NCBI GenBank assembly: GCA_024180945.1 | Contig: JAKSGN010000043.1 | Location: 1,612,001 to 1,676,000 of the forward strand | Direction of reading: 5' to 3' | From: Macrophomina tecta | Taxonomy: Eukaryota; Ascomycota; Dothideomycetes; Botryosphaeriales; Botryosphaeriaceae | DNA: 64,000 nt | Part shown: in pieces, positions 21,937 through 32,900 of the stretch | How the letters are laid out: every line of letters starts with the position of its first letter | Position numbering within the stretch: position 1 is the stretch's first letter | The notes under the pieces: generated by a model | Seen by the model: the letters and a program-made list of their open reading frames with translations, nothing else | What the model was told of the DNA's origin: nothing | The model's database searches: none | Position numbers and translations under genes: made by a program

Positions 21937-23289
21937 GACGGGCTAAATCCTGCCTCCTTGATGACGCGTCGTGGAAAGCGGGAACGCGAGGGCGTCTTAT
22001 GGAGGTGAACGGCAAGGATGGCGAGCCGACCTGGAGTCCGGTGTGGATGGGGAGAACTGGAGAGGGGGTAGGGTTGGCGTGAACGGCTCCTACTGGGGCA
22101 GCTTTTGTTCGAATAAAGCTCGATGGTCGTCGTGAGGGACTAACGGAACGGACAGGTGCTTCTCAAGGATTACATGCTCCTGATAATGGTAAAAGAGATA
22201 AGAATCCTTGTGGAATGCATGGCGGTTCGATGTAGCACGAGGGGAACGGGCAGGTAAAGCAAGGGCCCAGTCCAAGCCCAGACCGCGGGAACTAACAGCG
22301 TTAAATACGAGAGAGAAGGGCAGAAGTGTGATATCTAAGATAAGTAAGGCAAAAGGTCCGCACTAGCTTGATTGGTAATGGCAAACGGCGGATTCGGTCA
22401 TAACTGTCATGGACTGCAGAAAGCGGCAAATCGGAGAGGGAAAGGGGGAGCTGAGCTCGGGGAAAACAAAAAGCTTTCATGACGCTAGAGCGAGCGCGAG
22501 CGTGTCCTGGCGAACCGCTCGGCGGTTCTCAAAAAACGTGTCTGCTTGTCCGCCACACAGCTCGGAGCAACAGAGACCGCGTTCCAGGCCTCCCCGAAGC
22601 GAGCCTCTGATATGAACTGCCGCGCTCGCCGGGAGAGGACGCATCGGTGGGCACACCTCAGCATTATTCCCCCAATACTTCGTTCCATTGGGCTTCGACA
22701 TGGGGACATCTTGTCGTTTCTGATAAGGAGGGGAAGATTGAAAGAATGACTGGCAATAGAGAACCAGACTGCAGGAAAACTTTTTGAGGGGGGAAAAAAA
22801 AAATATCACGTGTATACTCTTGGCCCCTTCATGCTAGGCAACACGCTGAGAGGCACAGTTGAGATTCATGAGACGTTGCGGATGCTATTAAAAAGAAGAA
22901 GAAGAAGAAGCAAAAATCGGATTCTGGGAACGGCGATGGTTTTGACAGTGGAGGCGATGGGTTTACATGTTGTTGATGAGAAGAAGACGGGTGCAGGCCT
23001 CAAGATTGCACGCGGGACGCACCGATCAACCCTGCAGGGTGCAGCAGCACTACACCACACCTTGAGCACAGAACCCTGCTGCATTGAGCGTGCCGACAAA
23101 TCAGGCGCTACTTGGCCGCTCACAGCGCACAGAAAGCCAACCCCGTCATCACCACCCTAGAGCTGCAATCCCTCACCCGACGTCCGCACCAGGGCACTCC
23201 TGATTGGACAGGCCGGAAGCACGTGTAATTCAACCAGCACCGCTGTCGTCATCTCAGTGTCATTACTACCTAAAGCCCGTCGGAATCTT
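21937..23289. other. intergenic, boundary of accessory region
   Basis: No gene recognised. It contains a (GAA)6-like run near 22892-22910 and A-rich tracts near 22790-22805. Confidence 0.5.
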
Positions 23290-26034
23290 ATGTATCATGG
23301 TTCAGTATATCGTCGTCGAAAAGACGCTATCCTCCGGGTTCGGAAACCCTGCTGCCCAGTGGGTCACAGCGTTTCCACACATGCTCCCGGCGAGTACGTG
23401 CGGAAGGTCGCAGTGCCGCTGAACGACGAGCCGGCTTTTACCCCCAAAAGAAAACTGAGAGTCATTATCTTTGGCGCAGGCTACTCTGGGTTGATTTTCG
23501 CCCATAAGCTACAGAACGTTCGCAAGGAAGCGGACGCTATATTAGAACACATCATCTTCAAAGCCAAAGTCAGCATCGGAGGCACCTGGGTGGGCAACGT
23601 GTATCCAGGCGTTCAATGGGACGTCCCCAGTGCCATCTATGTACGCTTTCTGTTGCCATGCAGGTTCTGTAAGAAGTGCTGACTCCAGCAAGGCGTTTCC
23701 TTTGACCCGAACCCGGAATGGTCGCATTTCTATCCAAGCGGTCAAGGAATCCTTGAGTACATGCAGAAGGCCGTCAGAAAGTGGGGCCGGGACAGAGACA
23801 TCCTAACAACACGGAAGTCATACAGGCAGAGTGGAACGAAGCATGTTTGCAGTGACGCCTGCTCGTCTCTCACAATGGGCAAGAGCGTGAGGAATACGCG
23901 GGCGTCCTTGTCTCGGCAAGGGGCTTCCTCAGCACCTGCCACCGGCCAGAAATACCCGGTCGGTCTTCTCTCAAGGGCAAATCGTCCATAGTTCGGGGTG
24001 GGACCATGGGTTTGACTATTCCTACAAGCGTATCGGCGTCATTAGCAATGGTTCTTCTGGCATCCAGATCCTGCCGCAGATGGCGAAGCTCGAAGGCACG
24101 ACCGTCACGAGCTTTCAAAGAGGGCCTACTTGGGTGTCCTCACGCCTGAGTCCTGCTGCTTTGCTGGGCAGTGAAGACCAGAGCCCAAACCCAGAGTATT
24201 GGGAGGAAGATAAGCTACGCCTTCGTGATCCAGACGAACTAAGGGAGTACCGCAAGAAAGTCCAAGGAGGTATCAATAAGGCTTCCAAGCTCTTCATCAA
24301 AGGCTCAGATGCCAACAAGGCCGCTACCGGGTTTGCTGTGACGCAAATGTCGGAAAAGTTTAACTACAATCCCGATGTTACGGCGCAGCCTCCACAGAAA
24401 GGGTATGATGACCCTGGGAGGAGATGCGAGAATCCGAGCAGTGGGGCAAAGCGCCGTACGAAGAAAACTCACGTGCCAGAAGTCACGTGAGACCCACTTG
24501 TGCCCTCAGGCAACGGCACACCAAGAGTGCCCCCAACGGAACAGTCAGCCATGTGCTATACTCGTGCAGCAAGTTTAGCGAGCTAAGACCCACTTTCCGC
24601 ACGCCGGACGAGAAGGGGCGGAGGAGTTGGACGACGGATCTGAGGAAGATGCTGAGCCAGCGCAACACAGCCATTGCAGCAGCAAAGTTCATGATGGCCA
24701 CCAAGCTCCTCGGGCAATTTGGAGCGACATCACACTCACAGCATGAAGCTTGACACTGGAGGAAGACGGGATAGTTTGCGGAAAAGATCTGCGCTGAGGG
24801 ATGACCGAAGTGCCAAGAGACGTGTATGTAGAAGTATGCAGAGATAGAGAACAGGACAGGCCCCGCCGCCTCGCTTAGACTCAAACGGGTCTAGCGGACG
24901 CGGAGGAACCGGCCCTACGCCGCATAGCTGCCTTCGGCGGCTGGGACGGACTATGAATTCATCATCATCATCATGCCCCCAACGGACGGCACAGGATGCC
25001 CTCACGAAACGGCACACAAAGCCCTCGTGTGCCGAACACACGACGGCTTCACCAGATTGTATACACTTTCCTACTCGTATATAAACCACGCTCTTTAGAT
25101 AGCTTTGACCTTCGTGGTCAACTTCAATAACAATTCAGCACATTGTTAGTAACACGGCCTTCGCACGCAGTGCTCAGTCTCGTCACGTGTTCGACTTGCT
25201 CTCACCCTCTTCTTGTACCCACTCAAGGAAACCCTTCGACAGGTTTTCTCCCTCTTTGGTGTTTGGATCCTTAGAGGCAGAGGCCCGCTCGTTACACCCG
25301 AGCTATGCGAGAAGCCGATTCCAAGATGGGAGCTTGGATGCCGCCGCATCACTCCATGGAACGAATATCTTAAGGCCTTCACGAGGGAAAAACGAAGCTA
25401 ACAAACCCGAGCGTCAGTGCTATCATAGAAGGTGGCATCCAGACGGAAGACGGCACTTACCATGATCTCGATGTTATAATATGCGTAACTGGTTTTGATG
25501 CGAGCCAGAACGCACCCTACCCAGTCATTGGTCGTGACGGCATCAAGTTGGCCGAGAAGTGGAAAGACGAGCCGGAGAGCTATCTCAGCCTTGCTTGCCC
25601 TTCCACGCCGCACTACTTCATTTTAACTGGGCCAAACTCAACCGTCGGTCATGGTAATCTCATACAAAGCATTGGTTGGGGTGCCGAGTGGATGATGCAA
25701 TGGCTGACGAAGATGTCTGCCGAGAACATCGCCTCGGTGGCGCCGAAGCAGGATGTGGCCAACGAATTCGTCAGATACGGGGACGAGTTCCACAGAACGT
25801 TGACCTGGACAGTAGGATGCCGCAGCTGGTACAAGAATGGAAGAGTAAATGGAAGGCTTACCGCCACATGACCAAGGAACGTTACCCTCTATCACCAGAT
25901 GGGCCAAAGAATCCGGCCAGAAGACTTTGATATCCGATACTCGAGCGGCAATCGGTTTAGATTCATGGGAAACGGCTTTACTCAATATGGACTTCAAGAG
26001 AGGGCTGGCCTGGCGTACTGCCTCACTACTTGAC
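23290..26034 (+). pseudogene. flavin-containing/Baeyer-Villiger monooxygenase, broken
   Basis: The homology order is complete but the frame is not. An N-terminal GxGxxG (VIIFGAGYSGLIFAHKL) lies near 23460-23510 and GGTWVGNVYPG near 23580. An intron at 23641-23689 (GTACGC...CCAG) then leads into FDPNPEWSHFYPSGQGI. After about 23820 the frame meets a TGA near 23871 and a frameshift near 23970. It recovers as the second nucleotide-binding motif KRIGVISNGSSGIQILPQM and SFQRGPTWVSS. Homology stops near 24390 and resumes near 25290 (CEKPIPRWELGCRRITPW), with further shifts before VIICVTGFDASQNAPYP and the end MGNGFTQYGLQ. Intact relatives are FAD/NADPH enzymes that oxygenate ketones. The roughly 0.9-kb interruption carries a LINE-like fragment. 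Confidence 0.88.
24420..24980 (+). mobile_element. 3' fragment of a LINE-like (non-LTR) retroelement
   Basis: The frame 24424-24753 encodes VSHVLYSCSKFSELRPTF followed by KMLSQRNTAIAAAKFMMATK and LLGQF. This resembles the C-terminal end of fungal non-LTR retroelement polyproteins (a His/Cys hinge then the AA(x)FM...TxLLGQF ending). Only the tail is present, as expected from 5' truncation. A (TCA)5-like run at about 24959-24974 could be the tail repeat. The boundaries are approximate and I could not find a convincing target duplication. It sits within the monooxygenase pseudogene. Confidence 0.5.
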
Positions 26035-26440
26035 TTCTTTCGCTGCGGGTATGTATGAGATAGGGTATTCGCGAAGATACTCCTGGTGCGCGCGAGATGG
26101 TTTTGTTACCGAGATCTAACACATAAGAAGTTTAAGCACTCGTCCGGACGCGAATATACTTAAAGCTTAGTACGTCTGCGTCCAGAAGACTGCTTCAACT
26201 CCCTACGCACACGCATCTGATGAAGGTCGCGGATCCATTGCGATACATTCAGTCCAATTATTTAGCGCAGTAAGCTTACAGGATCGCCGCTTTCTTGCTG
26301 CAGTTGGTGCTTTTACCGGCACTTACGGAATGCAAATTCATTATGTGATGCTTCTCGATTTCATAAGTTCAACTTTTTGCATGACAAACATGGTTAGAAG
26401 CATGTAAACTTCAAAGAATAATGACAAGTAAACAGACTAT
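26035..26440. other. AT-leaning spacer between two pseudogenes
   Basis: Sequence between the end of the monooxygenase relic and the C-terminal end of the transporter relic. No coding homology was recognised. Confidence 0.4.
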
Positions 26441-26700
26441 CTATGATATCTACGGATTAGGTTCCGACCGCCGTCCAGCGTACATAATCATGAAGACGAA
26501 GACGATTATCGGCGTGAAGAACATCGCACACATCTCATACTCCATCTTGCAGTGGAGAGACTGCCAGGTATTTTAAACGAGAAGTGGGACCCACGCGTTG
26601 GAGATATGCGACAGTGTCTTGATGAAGCCGATCGAGGTGGTGCAGTACCTGGCACAGTGCGATTACATCCCGTCTGCCCAAGCCATCAGCAATTCCCCCA

Positions 26701-26708
26701 CCCCTGTT
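26701..26708. repeat. left target-site duplication of hAT element
   Basis: CCCCTGTT immediately precedes the left terminal inverted repeat and is repeated exactly at 29434-29441. Eight bases is the diagnostic length for hAT elements. Confidence 0.95.
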
Positions 26709-29433
26709 CAGACATCCCAATAATAAATAAATACATAATATTGACATATTCTTATGTATTCATTGGCAGATCCTAATATTATTATCGATTGCTAAGCTTA
26801 TCAATAATTATTAATATAAAACTGAAGCGCCATGCATGTCGTCGTTGCCGCCAGCAATATCCATGACCTTACCATCTACTGCCACGTAGACTTTGCGGAC
26901 CAAGTCATTCTTCACCCAGTTGCTCAGGCATTGAAGCTTCTCGATAGTATCAGGCGAGAGCCGTGCCCTGTCCCAAGAAATTGTCCGCCTTGCGCAAGAG
27001 AATACCCGTTCCGGATCGTCGGACATCGCCGGCACACTTAGTATGTCAATGGCCAATTGGTGTAAACGTGGATACTCAATCCTCTGTTCTTCTCGACACC
27101 ACCATTCAAGCGGTGTTTTGGTCGTCATAGGTCTTGGCGGAGAATTGACGAATTTTTCGAATTCATCCTCATCTCCGGGTTCATCCAAGACACTCATTGA
27201 CTGCTTGATACGCTCGTACGGTGTTACTTCCCGTCGTTCGTCGTTCAGCCGAGCCGCGGACTCCGACGGGAGTGGCCGGTCCTTGTACTTCGCCCAATGC
27301 TGCCGTGCACCAGCAATAGCGGTCTGCCTCCATTCCTCTGCCCAGTGGCGGTCAAGGTACCTCCGGCGCTTTTCTGGATGGAGCAATAATGCCGTGGCAT
27401 ATATTGGGTTTCTGTCACTCTCTTCATAATACTTCGAGAGAACCCACCAACCCATGTGAATGGAATGAACCATACGCGCGTTGCTGGCGTATTTGCCCTG
27501 CTTTAACATCAGTCCAGGTCTGGTAATCGATCGAGCCGTCCATGGCTTACCTTGGCATTCTCAAACTGCATGAAAAGAATATCCATATTCTCTAGCACCT
27601 GATCTATTGATGCCCACTCCATTTGCTGCTCCAAGGTCGCTTGGTAAAACGGCTGCAAGAACTCGTGAGTCATTTTGAGTACTTGCCAATCATCATGTGT
27701 GAGGATGTCGTCTTCCAGCTCGTTGTGGTATTGGTTGAGGAATATTGACAATGGACCCTCTTGGCTGATAGCCGCATCAAGCAACTTGAACCATGAGTTC
27801 CAACGGGTGATATTGTCAATTCCAAGCGCCTTTTCTGCAATGTCATCCCATGCATCGTTGCGCACTGTGGAATTACGGATGAACACCGCAATGTTGTGGA
27901 GTTTACCCATTGGGCCGATGCTCCGCCAGCCGGCAGTGTCATGGCGTTTCTTGCGCCTGTCGTGACTCTTGTGACAAGTGTTCGACTGAATTTGGTCGTG
28001 TAACGCGTCCGCAACTGTTACATCATTTACCTCGTGTTGCGCCTGCGCAATTGCGGCCTGCAGAGCGTCCTCACTAGTTGCAAAGAGAAAGGCTTGAAGG
28101 GACAAGTTAATGATGTGGCCGGCACACCGCGTTCGAGAGGACACTGGGTCAAGTGTAAGGCCGTACTCTTGCGACAGCTCAACAGCAAGTTGGCGGAGAC
28201 AGGTGTCATTCTTTGCGTCATTGTCCCCAGTGAAGTAGCCGATTCGGGGCGCTAAGTGGTACTGTCGGATAATCGTCATCAAGTGAGGTGCCATAGCCGT
28301 GCCGGCGTGAGAGCGGCGGAGGTTTGGTAGCCCTAGCAATGCTTTCCGAGGTTTGTAGGCCTCGTCAACCCATTGGGCGTGAACAGCGATATAGGCCTTC
28401 CGCTGAGGAGAAGACCATACGTCCATAGCAATGTGTACGAGGCTCCGGGCACGTTCTAGCCATTCCTTTACGGATTGTTGATGCGCATCGTAGGCCCTAT
28501 CCAAGTCCGCCGCAACTGTGCTACCGGAATCAGTTAGGAACTCTTCAACGGCAGGGTTTATCGCGGCCAGAAGTGCCTGGTATTCCGGCCAGGTTACGAA
28601 GTTGAGCGGTAAATGTTTATGTGCGGATAGCAACATCTGTGCCCCTCGAAAGGCATCGACATTGATTACACTCCGTAGAGTGTTCATCTCATTCTCCCTG
28701 ACTTGCTGCAGCCGCTTGCCGGTTGTTCTTGCGAAGGCATTTTCGATGGCTAGTTGGCGCCTGTTTTGAGATTTTGAATCCTCTCGAACAAGTATGTGAT
28801 GAGCCTTCTCGAGATGATAGCGGGCGTTGCCAGATATGTGGGTTGACCAGGATGGATTGCGACAACGCGTGCAGTAGTGAAGTAATTTCCCGCTCATAGT
28901 ACGTGGCTCGTCGCCTTGAGCTTCTCGAAAGTGATCCCATGTTGATGTGGCTCTCAGTTTCCGTCTCTTGACCGTATGCTGAGCTGACGATGCCTCGGGT
29001 TCTGACAGTGTGCTGGCAACTTGTGAGGCACTGTCAGAGGGTACCACGGAGGAAGAACTTGACGGGGCATTGGATTGGGGCAGTGAGGATATGTTGACGT
29101 CCATTGTCGTGTGTAGAGATATGTCGCTGATGTATTACGAACTGCGTACTTGCAACGTGACGGGTATGGCGAGGCAGCAGTTTCGGTTGCTAGGAGTTAC
29201 AAACATTGGAGTTCACCTCCTATCTAGAGGCCTGATAAGCAGTAATATGCGTACAAGACTGCAATTTAATCTGAAACACTCTGGGGGAATTGGCGCTGGA
29301 AAATAGTGGGCCTATATTATTAATAGTTAACAATATATATTTATTGGCAGCGTCTATATTATTATCCTTATGGAAAAGCTTAACAATAAATATGCCCTTA
29401 ATAATAAATATATATTTATTACTGGGATGTCTG
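26709..29433 (-). mobile_element. complete hAT DNA transposon (2725 bp)
   Basis: The terminal inverted repeats start CAGACATCCCA at both ends and match at 20 of the first 21 bases (one A/G difference). They are bounded by a perfect 8-bp target duplication. AT-rich subterminal regions share direct motifs (ATTGGCAG...TATTATTATC followed by AAGCTTA) near each end. A single spliced transposase gene on the minus strand fills the interior with no stop or frameshift. The element is inserted in the Dal5-type transporter relic and looks young and potentially autonomous. Confidence 0.95.
26811..29104 (-). CDS. hAT family transposase
   Basis: Exons 29104-27551 and 27500-26811, with a 50-bp intron, encode 747 residues. 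An N-terminal Ser-rich stretch is followed by a BED-type zinc finger (Cys-x2-Cys in YCTRCRNPSW, then His-x4-His in YHLEKAHH). The catalytic core includes IAMDVWSS, IGYFTGDNDAKND and RCAGHIINLSLQAFL. The C-terminal dimerisation domain PLEWWCREEQ...RLHQLAIDILSVPAMSDD...RVFSCARRTISWDRARL is fully preserved. The family cuts and pastes DNA with an 8-bp target duplication, which is seen at the ends here. It is the only gene in the element and is in the opposite orientation to the window. Confidence 0.95.
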
Positions 29434-29441
29434 CCCCTGTT
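29434..29441. repeat. right target-site duplication of hAT element
   Basis: An exact copy of the left CCCCTGTT, directly after the right terminal inverted repeat. Confidence 0.95.
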
Positions 29442-30900
29442 TCGCAGAATGCTAGGAGCCACTCAGTCACCATTGCCGACATATCCTGCTCATGCTAAGC
29501 AGACATAGTGATGGCGCTAATCAGATCCACCAGGCATGCAGTAATAATGGCAGGCTATCGAAACCCAAGCGCGTCACTAGTCCAAGCGTAGACCAGCGTG
29601 AACAGTATCTGCAAGCCGCAGCCGGCGGTCGGGATCGTATTGACATCCTCGACGCTGTACTTGCCGGTGCTCTTCAGCCAGACGTTGAAGAATCTGTAGA
29701 TTCTAATGCCAAGGAGGTGGAAAATGACGGCTGCGCTGAAGAGCTAGAGCGGCTACAGTTGAAGGAGGGTATCAGTGATCTTCGGGATGGCCTTTTTGGG
29801 CGGTTCGCGACCGACACGCTCGATGCGGGTAATGGCGAGTTGCTTTTGCCCCGGTTTCGTCCAGTGGAATCTGGTGGTCGTTGGAGAATCCGGTATGGCC
29901 CCGTGGTCTATGTGATAAGCTCAAGGCCCCATGTCGCTTCGTATTAAGAATCTGCTTGAAAAGGCTGGTAAATCACGCGCGGCAGACTCAAAGCAGTTGT
30001 CTGAACACAAACGCTCAAGGTTCCCGGCCGCCGCCATCTGGACGACCAACTCAACTACGCCAATACAGATAGGGTTCCTACAAAGTACACCCGCCAAGAC
30101 ATCACAATATCCGACTTTTAGGAGAATGGTAACCATATAGGTACCCGTATACTGCAATTGTAATGCCGATGGCGCCGCTCGAAGATGAGGAGTCGCCTCC
30201 GAGTGCTCAAACGACCTCTGTTATTCATATCAAAGTAGAGTCCAGCTCGCAGGTACCCGGAGAACATTTCCGCTGCATTGGATGAACATTAGGAGATGCA
30301 AGACCGCTTCCTACCTCATGGGGCGTGTACCGACTGACAAGGATGTTTATGGTTCCAAGATAGGCAGATGCCACCAGAAATCCGATGAAGAAGCGCAGAG
30401 CGTACACAATCTCATCATTCTTGGCTTCAGCCATACCAATTGGCGAGATGTACTAGAAGATCCCAAAGGCAGGCAACAGTATGGGCGATCGCACCCTCGT
30501 CGTGACCAGCTGAGATTGGAGTCGACCTAAGATATACCCTATGTTCTAATACGTCATGAGGTAGGGCAAATCATTTCCCGACAAATTGAGGCTCTCTTTC
30601 ATGGCAGGGATATAGGTATTGGAACCCTATTTGCCACAGTGCGTTAAGATAAAGTAGACATCCATGGAACAGAATACGTACGTTTGTCTGGTTCGGATAT
30701 TTAAAAAGTAGGCGAGGCAAATATAACTCAGGACCAACCAGTCGATCTTTGCGCATAGGCGCGTCCAGTGGACTCTGCGCCCAGGCTGTACCATATTACT
30801 CCCAGAATGCATTTGCTGAATGCCGTTTTCAGAGGCTCTGCGATTCCAAAGCTGTCCGATGAAGCCGATAATTAGGAAGCATAGGGCTTTAGAATCAGCT

Positions 30901-31880
30901 GGCTAGCCCCACCTGTCCTCATGTAGTCCCATTCACAGGCCATGGTGCGAATGTATGGACAAGGTGAAAAGTTGGTCGTTGATCCATTAGGCTCTGTTGT
31001 TACAGCGCGGCGACCGTATTGGGTTTCAGTCGTCGCTGCGAAGCTATTTAGCTAATCTTTCGCCGACTGCAAGTAGCCAGTCAGTCGACAAAAGGTACAG
31101 TGACAACCAGCCTGGTGGCTGGTGTGCCCTGAAGACTCTATATAGCAGTAGGCTCGTAACGTTTGTGAGGTCTTGGACTTTGACTGACGTGGATTTCGAG
31201 GAGCTGTAACCTGCGTGCGCAAGTTAGTAGTGAAGTTACCACTCTTATTCCCTTTCCAATGCATGAAAGGCTCATAATTTGCAGCCATCCCACTTCTAGA
31301 TGAGAGAGGGGCAAAAATCGGCGGACTCGGACGTCATAAACACGGCAATAGACGCGCCACTGCGGATATGGCCAAGAACACAATCTGCGCTAAAAGCTTG
31401 TGCAAAACGTACAAGAGTTAGTGAAGTAGAGCTAAGAATCAACCTTAGCACTGGATTGCGTGCTTGAGTCCGTACCGAGAACATGGCGTTCCGTCGGAGA
31501 GCGTTGCCTGAACAGGCTATATGATCGGACCCCATCATCCTTCCTGTCGGCCCGTCCGCTCGGCACGGCAGCTTGTACTGAATCGCCAACCCCATTTGGC
31601 AGATGCCTTCAGAGCTTTACTCTAACGTCCGACGTTGATGTGCAGATGCCGACGGGCATGCAGCTCCACTTCAACCGTCGTTCTTCCAATTACTGGCTGC
31701 GGTATATGGGCAACCAACCTGGCGGAGGCCACTCTATATTGGGGGCTGGGTGGCTTGGCCGCTCCATGCGATGATTTGCCCCGTCAGGACCCTGGCGCTG
31801 AGACAAATGAAAGAAAATGTCTTTCTTCGGACATTCTCTTGTCCATGTCTTCCATGCAACCGCTCCCACAGTGAACAAGA
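30901..31880. other. spacer between decayed genes
   Basis: About 1 kb with no clear homology. A short perfect hairpin (ACCAGCC/GGCTGGT, loop TGGT) lies at 31106-31123. Weak minus-strand similarity to transporter C-termini near 31300-31600 was not good enough to annotate. Confidence 0.35.
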
Positions 31881-32900
31881 AAATGCAATGGCCGCAGAAG
31901 CTAAAGCAACGAAGACTTACGCATCCGCCATTTACTTTGATGACCTCAACATTGCCAACTTCTCCAGAGAAATTTTCGAAGCGTGGCGCGCAGGCGGCGT
32001 AACTGGCGTTTCCTGCACGTGTAGTGTCCGCGAGGGGTTCTGAGGCTCCATCGCCAACGTCATGCAATGGAAGAAATGGTTCGAAGAGCACTCCGATTTC
32101 ATAATCCAGGCACATACGGTGGCCGGCATCTGCGGGTACAAGGGAGAGGGCAAAACTGCTGTGATGTTGAGCTGGCAGAACACTGCGGGAATTGAGGACC
32201 CAGCTGGGCCACCTGCGCGTTTTCGGGTGTCCGGGAGTACGGCAGACGCAACTCAAGCACAGTAGTCAGAAGGTCCTCGGGCGCCGAATACACCGGCTTG
32301 GACGGCTCGGTGCTGACTGGGTTCGGCCGCCAGGTTGTTGACGAAAGGGCGAAGCTGGGGGTTGTTGTCAGCCTCAGTCATTGCGAGCCGAAGACTTCCG
32401 AGGACACGATCCGGTATGCGACAGAGCCTCCATGCTTCTCACATGTACTGGCGAAGGACTCCAGGGCCACCCTCGGAACAAGAGCGATGAGCTGATCAGA
32501 CTGCTCTGAGAAAGGGGAGGGTCTATTGGACTTTCCCAATTTGGGCGGCACATGCAGAAAGGCAACGACAGCACTATCGACGACTATGTGGCAGCGCTGG
32601 ACCACGAGATTGCGCTTGTTGAAGAGGGTGCGGTGGGGGTTTGGGTCAGACTCGCCGGAAGGGCACGCCAGGCCGAGCGAGTCTATGGCGTGGTGCAACA
32701 AGGACAAGGGCTACGCCCGGCGCCTGACGCCGTGGGGATCGCAGCGAGTGGTGAAGCCCCTGGGCCCCTTGGGCGGGAGACCGAAGCTGGCCGAGGCCAT
32801 GGCGAGAGCGGGGTGGTCGGAAGCGACGATACGAAAAGTGCTGGGCGAGAATTGGCTCGATTACGTCGCGAGGATGCCGGGAGCATTAAGGTCGAACGGC
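31881..32900 (+). pseudogene. M19 (renal-type) membrane dipeptidase, decayed
   Basis: On the plus strand, pieces in correct order match M19 dipeptidases but lie in different frames and are crossed by stops. They are DLNIANFSREIFEAWRAGG with VSCTCSVREGF then TGA near 32041, MQWKKWFEEHSDFIIQAHT and VMLSWQNTAGIEDP, a shift, then LSHCEPKTSEDTIRYAT and CFSHVL in one frame. PRNKSDELIRLL, MQKGNDSTIDDYVAALDH, and in a further frame GHARPSESMAWCNKDKGYA and SQRVVKPLGPLG follow. KVLGENWLDYVARM ends it near 32875. The family hydrolyses dipeptides with two zinc ions. The expected metal-binding N-terminal region is short or missing. Confidence 0.85.

Larger units (their letters stand above)
26440..30900 (-). 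pseudogene. Dal5-type MFS anion/dipeptide permease, decayed and split by a hAT element
   Basis: Read on the minus strand, the pieces come in correct protein order. The N-terminal piece LSYICLAYFLN lies near 30730, and IPAMKESLNLSGNDLPYLM and NIGYILG near 30550-30620. Then come IVYALRFFIGFLVASAYLG and YTPHEVG near 30310-30400, and AIGITIAVYGYL near 30140. STGKYSVEDVNTIPTAG and FTLVYAWTSDALG follow near 29560-29670. The frame then meets the hAT element (26709-29433) and continues as ISNAWVPLLV, KMEYEMCAMFF and FVFMIMYAGRRSE near 26465-26610. In-frame stops (TAG at 30546-30548 and 30453-30455) and several frameshifts show it is dead. The family (yeast Dal5, allantoate/ureidosuccinate/dipeptide permeases; Liz1-like vitamin transporters) has 12 membrane helices. 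The substrate of this copy is unknown. Confidence 0.85.

Noticed and set aside
31138..31600. Minus-strand frames with faint resemblance to MFS transporter C-termini
   Set aside because: The similarity is a few scattered residues, and the order is wrong for the Dal5-type relic downstream.
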